A program made the position numbers and the translations under genes. Under the pieces are notes generated by a model, which did not search any database, had not been told where the DNA came from, and was given only the letters and a program-made list of their open reading frames with translations. Positions 1 to 8,000 of a DNA stretch of 13,188 nt are shown piece by piece (the stretch's first letter is position 1; each line of letters begins with the position of its first letter). The DNA is taken from positions 13,033 to 26,220 of the forward strand of contig NWUY0300011558.1 in the NCBI GenBank assembly GCA_004151065.3, written 5' to 3'. This DNA is from Larix sibirica (taxonomy: Eukaryota > Streptophyta > Pinopsida > Pinales > Pinaceae).

Positions 1-194
1 ACCATAGTATAGTCCTATTACACTTCTCCCACACAACTCACCTAGATCTTGCTCATACAAAAAACTTGGACTCTTGGAAGAAGATTACACTCCATGATCA
101 ATCAACCTAGCGTTTTCAGAAAAAAACGACTCTAACTAAAGTTGATCTTTCATAGGGGCATGGGAGAAGAAGATTTTATCTTGACCTTGTGTTA
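1..194 (-). other. 3' untranslated region and downstream flank of the elongase (left copy)
   Basis: This is the sequence after the TGA at 197-195, read leftwards; 4815-4999 is the second copy. No perfect AATAAA was seen. TGTAAT occurs twice and TTGTAT once on the minus strand, which is compatible with the loose plant polyadenylation signals, but no cleavage site can be fixed. If the duplication is an artefact, this copy is the one that continues into the true downstream DNA. Confidence 0.5.
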
Positions 195-854
195 TCACTC
201 CAATTTCTTTTGCTTTGCAGGAAATGAGTTGTACTTGTGCACATAGAAGTTGGAGAACAACAGCAGCAACGAGATCATGTAGTAGAATAGTGTCTGTGAA
301 AGAAGAAACACCATTAGCTGGTTAGTCCATCTATGTCAAATCTGCAGAAACAGTGTTCCATGACAAAAAAGAAGATACCTTGCACAGAAATCTTGGATAT
401 GGGGCATGCGTTTTAATACAATAGTAAGCCTGAACCATATTCAGACCAAACTGTAGCATTTGTATTCGTGTGAGATACCTGAGATCAAACAGGAAATAAA
501 TTAAAAAATTATAGAATTTTTTGTTAGAAAAGGTGCAAACCCAGTAGACCCTGTTTATAGTAAACTGATTACCATATGTCCTATAAGATTATCGTCAGCT
601 ATTTGGAAAAGTAATAAAAAAGAGTTTACATTTCACAACTTACTTTCCCCAAAAGAGGTATTTTCGTCGTAGTTTCTCTTTGCCCCTTAGAACTGAGGAA
701 AGCAGATAATAGAAGTACATGATTATATGAACTGCTGAGTTCATTGCTGCAGAGAAATATGCTACACGGGCCAAAATGAAACCAGGAGAAGAGTTAATGG
801 AAGCTAAAACAATATTGGCTTTGTATTCATAACAAAAAAGAATCACCGTTGAGG

Positions 855-985
855 ATTATACTGGTTGGTAAAGAGGGGGTGGTGAGATTCCTCCCACCGG
901 GTTCAATTCCTCCAACAATGTGGTATGTTTCATGCCACGAAATAGAAGGGTGCCATGGCCGTTTAATCAGTTATTGGAGTGTTAA
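855..985 (+). mobile_element. tRNA-derived SINE-like element, copy in intron 4
   Basis: CTGGTTGGTAAA (861-872) resembles a tRNA D-arm/A-box. The B-box-like GGGTTCAATTCC is at 899-910, 38 bp downstream, which is a normal A-to-B spacing. The arrangement, with a shared GGGGTG, CCACC and ATGC order, aligns with the element at 2015-2195. Ends, poly-A tail and target duplications were not identified. The second copy lies at about 5660-5790. Confidence 0.5.
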
Positions 986-2014
986 AATGATACATAATCA
1001 TCTGCCAATGAAAATTAAAAGAAAAATATTAAATGGTGCTAGTGGCAAGTGTTGAGAAAGTACCATCTCCTCCTGGTGCATGATGGGCAATGATCCACCA
1101 AATAATCGCTATAGAAACATGGTGATATACATGAAGAACAGTGATTTGATGAACATTTCGCTTCAAGACCATTATTATCTGGAAAAGAAAACAACTCATA
1201 ACCACTTCATACAAAGTTTTGAGATGCTGGGAATGTTTTAAATATTGTATTAAAGTTAAAATTGTCTACAAAGTCCTAAAGAAAAAAAAGGAGAACTTGA
1301 ATATTCAAGCTGATTCTAGGACAAAGAACTGCAATCCTATTTAGAAAGATCTAGGACGCACAATGATCTCACCGTGTCCATAAGCTCAAAAATTTTGGAA
1401 ATGTAGAAAAGGTAGATGAAGTACGCCATCTGAAAATCCAAAACCCAAAATTAGCAGCAAAGAACATCTAACGGATAAAACGCATTAGTGAGCAAGGGAT
1501 AGAATGGACAAAATAATTTGTAACGATGTTAAAATCATGACTAATAAGATCCTAGAAAAATGGACAGAAGCACAACACAAGCAACACTAGAAAATATGAG
1601 ATTAGAAACAGAGAATATAGTGGAACTTGGAAGTACAGCAACAAACAGACGAAAGACTGTAGGGTGTAGAACATGAGCTCACGACTATGAAGGTTGCGAG
1701 AAATGTCATTTGCACCTCAAACCTGAATGCCACTAAAGACCTAAAAGAGGAATTGACGTAGAAGATTGTGATACTTAACTAGTTTGTACCCTTACTCTGT
1801 CTCTATCCTCCCTTGTTTTTATAAAACTTTAAGATGGCGAAAGACACATGGGTACGTACATACATCGTGGGGCTCAATATCATAATGTTTTCAGTAAGGA
1901 ACTCAGTACATATACTATCTTCTGTGAAGACTGTCTGAACTTAATAGCCACATGACCAATTTTGTATCATATTGCACTTGTTACTATGCTGATGCTTTTT
2001 CCCAAAGTCAACTG

Positions 2015-2195
2015 GGGCTTTGCCTGGTTGGTAAATTGGGGGTGATGTTATTGGCACCACCAAGGTTTGATTCCCAAAGGGATATGCTGAATGCTCAACC
2101 CTCATGGACCATTTCACCAACGCAGGGGGGAAAGGTGGCAACTTAGGTCCTTGTAAACCCTGGGCAAATTTGGCGGAATAGATACCCTCAGTCAC
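2015..2195 (+). mobile_element. tRNA-derived SINE-like element, copy in intron 2
   Basis: CTGGTTGGTAAA at 2024-2035 is identical to the intron 4 element. The B-box-like GGTTTGATTCCC is at 2064-2075. Sequence similarity to the first element continues to the ATGC near 2092 and weakly to CATGGACC near 2104. The tail, from 2115 to about 2195, is GC-richer than the surrounding intron. The second copy is at about 6820-7000. Confidence 0.5.
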
Positions 2196-3833
2196 ATTTT
2201 CCCACAGCATCCACCCAAAAAAGAAGAACAATACGCTTGACAAGATGGTATGCTATGTGCTTCTATCGTGGCAATCTGGAAGAAATAAAGTCATTAGAGA
2301 TTAGTAATCTGGACCTACAGTCATTAGACTATGTAATATTTGATGGTTGGTATAATGGGTTGAAAATTTATAAAATACTTTGTCAATATTTTGAAAATCT
2401 AAGAAGATTACGGTGTAGTGCTTGGTATCATAGATATGACATTGTGTGCGTCCTCCTTGTTGGTGAAGTCTAACCTTGAATTAATACCAGCAATTGAAAA
2501 GTTGAAATGAACATACAAGATCGAAGAATGGATGCAACATGATTTTCCAACCAAAAAGCTCAGAAACAGTAAGAAATATCTTAGGATGGCCTCGAATGTC
2601 GAGGAGCCAATTATCAAACATGCAGGCAGGCACCTATTTGCCTGACCAGAAAGTACCAATGAACTCTGATTTTCCTGAATGATGCAATTAAAATCAGTGA
2701 GTTCATAGAAATGAGATCAACAACACAAGCATGGAGATGAGAAAGATTACACAAAGTTTATCACAAAAACCATTTGAAGCTCAGAACCTGCAGTAGATTA
2801 GAAACAAAAATAGCAAAAATTTGAACATGTGACAAACACATGGGATCAATGTCTAAGAAATGCCTCTTTACAATGCAGACTAAGTGATCCACTTTATTTG
2901 CAGTTGGAATGTTTCCAACCGATGAAAAGTGATAGTTTCTACATATTCACAGGCATCTTTCCACTCTAAGAAATAAAGCATGAAAACCAGACAAGACAAA
3001 GATTATAGAAAAAATACCTCTTTCTCATCATCCTTGTAAGCATTGCCCCATACAGAATATCTGCTCAGACAAAAGCAAACTAAGTTTATGAGTAGTGCTA
3101 TCCAATACCAAATCCTTAGATAGAAAAGGAAAGTAAAAGAGGACTTTGAAGGCATAGAAACTATTCTAAGACGCCAAACATGCCCTGTTCGATGGTTTAT
3201 TATTCACTTTTACACTCACTTATCAAGTCCCACAGAGGAAGAGAGGGAAGCCAAGCAAGCATGCATATCCATACAGCAACCAGTCCAAAAATCACCAAAT
3301 AGTTTGAAATGTCCTCAGATATCCCGGTCCAGACAAATGTCAAAAAGGAGAAAGCACCAAAATACAACCAAATTGTCATCTTGGCATTCCCCCATCAAAA
3401 AGGAACAAAGAAAAACTTCCAAAAGGTATCAAGAGAAATATCACCATTCACCATCCATAATCAAAGAAACACAAAATAGGTTTAAGAGGCACATGGCAAG
3501 AAATAAAGCATCAGTCCTGTTTAGATATGGAAAACTGTAACATTCCTGAAGTCAAGGCAGATCATAGGGTAAACATCAGTTTTTTGTTATTCTAAGGGTC
3601 AAAACCTGAATATCAAACCTAGTGGCGAGCTTACACGACAACATGATCTGAATGTAATTCTGTAAACTATTTATTAATAAAAATTCTCCTTTCCGATTTC
3701 CCGAACCAAAAAATCAGAAGATACAGAACCCTGAAAAAAACATGCATGACAGTTTTCAAAATTGAAAACTTCTTGAGGGTAAAAATTAAAAATACTAAGA
3801 ACAAGCACCAATTGCATATCTGAAGTTCCATTC

Positions 3834-4150
3834 TTGTCCTTGCTTTATTTCAGGGGTGACGATCAAAACCAGGCCTGCTCACCAGTGCCTTCAAGAGTTC
3901 TCAACTTCTCACACTTGAATGTTAGGAGAGCTGGACCTCATCACTCTTTCGATCTCCACAGGATCAGGCAGCCAGAACCCTCAGCCCTGGACACTCCCCA
4001 GAGGATATCATCCACCAGTGCATTGGCCCTTTCAAAGTTATTGATGACTCCAATGAGGAACCTGCTTCACAGTTCCCTCACTCGTCCTAGGTAGCCAGCT
4101 CCAGCAGGTTTTGACATCCTCTCTTTGAGGCAGCACCAAGACATTTCAGT
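3834..4150 (+). other. Possible retroelement-derived coding remnant in intron 1
   Basis: This is a GC-richer island in A+T-rich intron. There is an open frame of 86 codons at 3834-4094. In another plus frame the peptide SPEDIIHQCIGPFKVIDDSN runs to a TAG at about 4092 and has a more protein-like composition. A stop cuts that second frame upstream. I do not recognise a domain, and both frames are short. A degraded transposon polyprotein end followed by its 3' region is a guess. The second copy is at 8639-8955. Confidence 0.25.
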
Positions 4151-4525
4151 TCCAGCATCTTTCTTGTTCTTGCACCTTATTTTATATCTTACCTTAGCGA
4201 GACATTTAGCTTTTAGCTAGAAATTTAGTTGATTTAACAGTTGTTCTTGCACCCCAACTTTGTACCCATGTTGGATGTACTCTTTTAGTCCTGTTGACCT
4301 ACTTTTATGGTCATCTGTTAGAAATTGATAAAATTATCTTATCAGGGTCCTTGTAAACAGATAAACTGTGATCATTGAAAATTCCTCAACATCAGATGCA
4401 GTGCAGAACTCCCAACCCACGACAACATTGATACCTAGCATGGAGTTAAGTTTGATCCCTGAACTTTACCCACTCAAAACAAGAAGTTGTCAACGGCGGC
4501 TTGACAAATCGATGAACGCAGGGAA

Positions 4526-4640
4526 GTGGTTGGTGAAAGCAGGGAGGTGAATGCGGGGAACTGCTATCGGTTCCACCAGGATTCAAGTCTCTCCAGCATA
4601 CTGCTGGACCATGTTTAAGGGCAGCATGTCCATAAAAAAC
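4526..4640 (+). mobile_element. Diverged SINE-like segment in intron 1
   Basis: It shows TGGTTGGT at 4527-4534, CCACCAGG at 4573-4580 and a B-box-like GGATTCAAGTCTC at 4579-4591. The order and wording match the other two SINE-like copies, but the A-to-B spacing is longer (about 53 bp). The second copy is at about 9331-9445. Confidence 0.35.
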
Positions 4641-4813
4641 AAATCACCCAAAATTCGGCAACTTGGCAACGGCGGCTTGCCGGGTTTCGGCAACCTGTCG
4701 ACGCCGACTTTCAGGATCGGTGATAGCAGGCAACTGCTATCACTTCCTCCAGGGTTCAAATCTCCGATAGTTACAGCTTGCCCATGTTAAAGGCGAGCAT
4801 TTCCATAAAATCA

Positions 4814-4814
4814 N
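4814..4814. other. Single ambiguous base at the duplication junction (probable contig join)
   Basis: I saw no other non-ACGT character in the window. It sits exactly between the suffix and prefix copies of the 4804-bp repeat. This is what a scaffolder leaves when it abuts two contigs with a minimal gap. Confidence 0.85.
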
Positions 4815-4999
4815 TAGTCCTATTACACTTCTCCCACACAACTCACCTAGATCTTGCTCATACAAAAAACTTGGACTCTTGGAAGAAGATTACACTCCAT
4901 GATCAATCAACCTAGCGTTTTCAGAAAAAAACGACTCTAACTAAAGTTGATCTTTCATAGGGGCATGGGAGAAGAAGATTTTATCTTGACCTTGTGTTA

Positions 5000-5098
5000 T
5001 CACTCCAATTTCTTTTGCTTTGCAGGAAATGAGTTGTACTTGTGCACATAGAAGTTGGAGAACAACAGCAGCAACGAGATCATGTAGTAGAATAGTGT
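5000..5098 (-). CDS. ELO elongase terminal exon 7 with KKxx ER-retrieval signal
   Basis: This exon encodes residues 262-293 and TGA. It opens with the last hydrophobic helix (YYMISLLLLFSNFY), then NFYVHKY, the usual ELO C-terminal pattern. It finishes KQKKLE with lysines at -3 and -4, which fits dilysine-dependent retention in the ER. Acceptor TTTCACAG; the intron before it is only 85 bp. The identical copy is at 195-293. Confidence 0.92.
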   Translation of the reverse strand, partial: TLFYYMISLLLLFSNFYVHKYNSFPAKQKKLE

Positions 5099-8000
5099 CT
5101 GTGAAAGAAGAAACACCATTAGCTGGTTAGTCCATCTATGTCAAATCTGCAGAAACAGTGTTCCATGACAAAAAAGAAGATACCTTGCACAGAAATCTTG
5201 GATATGGGGCATGCGTTTTAATACAATAGTAAGCCTGAACCATATTCAGACCAAACTGTAGCATTTGTATTCGTGTGAGATACCTGAGATCAAACAGGAA
5301 ATAAATTAAAAAATTATAGAATTTTTTGTTAGAAAAGGTGCAAACCCAGTAGACCCTGTTTATAGTAAACTGATTACCATATGTCCTATAAGATTATCGT
5401 CAGCTATTTGGAAAAGTAATAAAAAAGAGTTTACATTTCACAACTTACTTTCCCCAAAAGAGGTATTTTCGTCGTAGTTTCTCTTTGCCCCTTAGAACTG
5501 AGGAAAGCAGATAATAGAAGTACATGATTATATGAACTGCTGAGTTCATTGCTGCAGAGAAATATGCTACACGGGCCAAAATGAAACCAGGAGAAGAGTT
5601 AATGGAAGCTAAAACAATATTGGCTTTGTATTCATAACAAAAAAGAATCACCGTTGAGGATTATACTGGTTGGTAAAGAGGGGGTGGTGAGATTCCTCCC
5701 ACCGGGTTCAATTCCTCCAACAATGTGGTATGTTTCATGCCACGAAATAGAAGGGTGCCATGGCCGTTTAATCAGTTATTGGAGTGTTAAAATGATACAT
5801 AATCATCTGCCAATGAAAATTAAAAGAAAAATATTAAATGGTGCTAGTGGCAAGTGTTGAGAAAGTACCATCTCCTCCTGGTGCATGATGGGCAATGATC
5901 CACCAAATAATCGCTATAGAAACATGGTGATATACATGAAGAACAGTGATTTGATGAACATTTCGCTTCAAGACCATTATTATCTGGAAAAGAAAACAAC
6001 TCATAACCACTTCATACAAAGTTTTGAGATGCTGGGAATGTTTTAAATATTGTATTAAAGTTAAAATTGTCTACAAAGTCCTAAAGAAAAAAAAGGAGAA
6101 CTTGAATATTCAAGCTGATTCTAGGACAAAGAACTGCAATCCTATTTAGAAAGATCTAGGACGCACAATGATCTCACCGTGTCCATAAGCTCAAAAATTT
6201 TGGAAATGTAGAAAAGGTAGATGAAGTACGCCATCTGAAAATCCAAAACCCAAAATTAGCAGCAAAGAACATCTAACGGATAAAACGCATTAGTGAGCAA
6301 GGGATAGAATGGACAAAATAATTTGTAACGATGTTAAAATCATGACTAATAAGATCCTAGAAAAATGGACAGAAGCACAACACAAGCAACACTAGAAAAT
6401 ATGAGATTAGAAACAGAGAATATAGTGGAACTTGGAAGTACAGCAACAAACAGACGAAAGACTGTAGGGTGTAGAACATGAGCTCACGACTATGAAGGTT
6501 GCGAGAAATGTCATTTGCACCTCAAACCTGAATGCCACTAAAGACCTAAAAGAGGAATTGACGTAGAAGATTGTGATACTTAACTAGTTTGTACCCTTAC
6601 TCTGTCTCTATCCTCCCTTGTTTTTATAAAACTTTAAGATGGCGAAAGACACATGGGTACGTACATACATCGTGGGGCTCAATATCATAATGTTTTCAGT
6701 AAGGAACTCAGTACATATACTATCTTCTGTGAAGACTGTCTGAACTTAATAGCCACATGACCAATTTTGTATCATATTGCACTTGTTACTATGCTGATGC
6801 TTTTTCCCAAAGTCAACTGGGGCTTTGCCTGGTTGGTAAATTGGGGGTGATGTTATTGGCACCACCAAGGTTTGATTCCCAAAGGGATATGCTGAATGCT
6901 CAACCCTCATGGACCATTTCACCAACGCAGGGGGGAAAGGTGGCAACTTAGGTCCTTGTAAACCCTGGGCAAATTTGGCGGAATAGATACCCTCAGTCAC
7001 ATTTTCCCACAGCATCCACCCAAAAAAGAAGAACAATACGCTTGACAAGATGGTATGCTATGTGCTTCTATCGTGGCAATCTGGAAGAAATAAAGTCATT
7101 AGAGATTAGTAATCTGGACCTACAGTCATTAGACTATGTAATATTTGATGGTTGGTATAATGGGTTGAAAATTTATAAAATACTTTGTCAATATTTTGAA
7201 AATCTAAGAAGATTACGGTGTAGTGCTTGGTATCATAGATATGACATTGTGTGCGTCCTCCTTGTTGGTGAAGTCTAACCTTGAATTAATACCAGCAATT
7301 GAAAAGTTGAAATGAACATACAAGATCGAAGAATGGATGCAACATGATTTTCCAACCAAAAAGCTCAGAAACAGTAAGAAATATCTTAGGATGGCCTCGA
7401 ATGTCGAGGAGCCAATTATCAAACATGCAGGCAGGCACCTATTTGCCTGACCAGAAAGTACCAATGAACTCTGATTTTCCTGAATGATGCAATTAAAATC
7501 AGTGAGTTCATAGAAATGAGATCAACAACACAAGCATGGAGATGAGAAAGATTACACAAAGTTTATCACAAAAACCATTTGAAGCTCAGAACCTGCAGTA
7601 GATTAGAAACAAAAATAGCAAAAATTTGAACATGTGACAAACACATGGGATCAATGTCTAAGAAATGCCTCTTTACAATGCAGACTAAGTGATCCACTTT
7701 ATTTGCAGTTGGAATGTTTCCAACCGATGAAAAGTGATAGTTTCTACATATTCACAGGCATCTTTCCACTCTAAGAAATAAAGCATGAAAACCAGACAAG
7801 ACAAAGATTATAGAAAAAATACCTCTTTCTCATCATCCTTGTAAGCATTGCCCCATACAGAATATCTGCTCAGACAAAAGCAAACTAAGTTTATGAGTAG
7901 TGCTATCCAATACCAAATCCTTAGATAGAAAAGGAAAGTAAAAGAGGACTTTGAAGGCATAGAAACTATTCTAAGACGCCAAACATGCCCTGTTCGATGG

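Larger units (their letters stand above)
195..3060 (-). pseudogene. Second copy of ELO exons 2-7 without exon 1 (probable assembly duplicate)
   Basis: Exons at 3060-3018, 1429-1373, 1178-1064, 761-644, 478-379 and 293-195 match those at 7865-5000, with identical splice sites and no disabling change. Exon 1 is missing: the sequence stops at the N (4814) inside what would be intron 1. Taken literally, this is a 5'-truncated tandem gene copy with no promoter or start codon. It would be reachable only by read-through past the terminal exon of the right-hand copy. The more economical reading is that it is the same DNA as the right-hand copy, present twice because two overlapping contig ends were not merged. 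In that case it is neither a pseudogene nor a second gene, but the genuine 3' part of the elongase. Confidence 0.8.
10..4813. repeat. Left copy of a 4804-bp direct duplication
   Basis: This block matches 4815-9618 base for base at an offset of 4805, apart from five substitutions I could see: 4129 (G against T) and 4779, 4782, 4784, 4794 (all transitions). It includes elongase exons 2-7, introns 2-6, the 3' flank and the 3' part of intron 1. The left boundary lies nine bases inside the window and the right boundary is the N. Confidence 0.97.

Noticed and set aside
899-910. B-box-like motif as a sign of a functional tRNA gene
   Set aside because: The surrounding sequence does not fold into a tRNA cloverleaf with acceptor and anticodon arms. 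A SINE-like relic fits better.
1941-2243. 100-codon minus-strand frame in intron 2
   Set aside because: It spans the SINE-like element and has no family resemblance. The flanking exons show the region is intronic.
2237-2659. Two overlapping open frames of 78 and 83 codons
   Set aside because: They lie wholly inside intron 2, overlap each other on opposite strands and show no recognisable motif.
195-3060. A genuine second, truncated elongase gene
   Set aside because: The near-identity, exact end at the N and missing exon 1 fit an assembly duplicate better. It is kept in the annotation only as a copy.
3304-3540. Lys/Arg/Ser/Gln-rich 78-codon frame
   Set aside because: The composition is what A-rich intron DNA gives by chance, and it carries no domain.
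3752-3769. 8-bp inverted repeat GTTTTCAA/TTGAAAAC
   Set aside because: Short A+T-rich palindromes are expected often in DNA of this composition.
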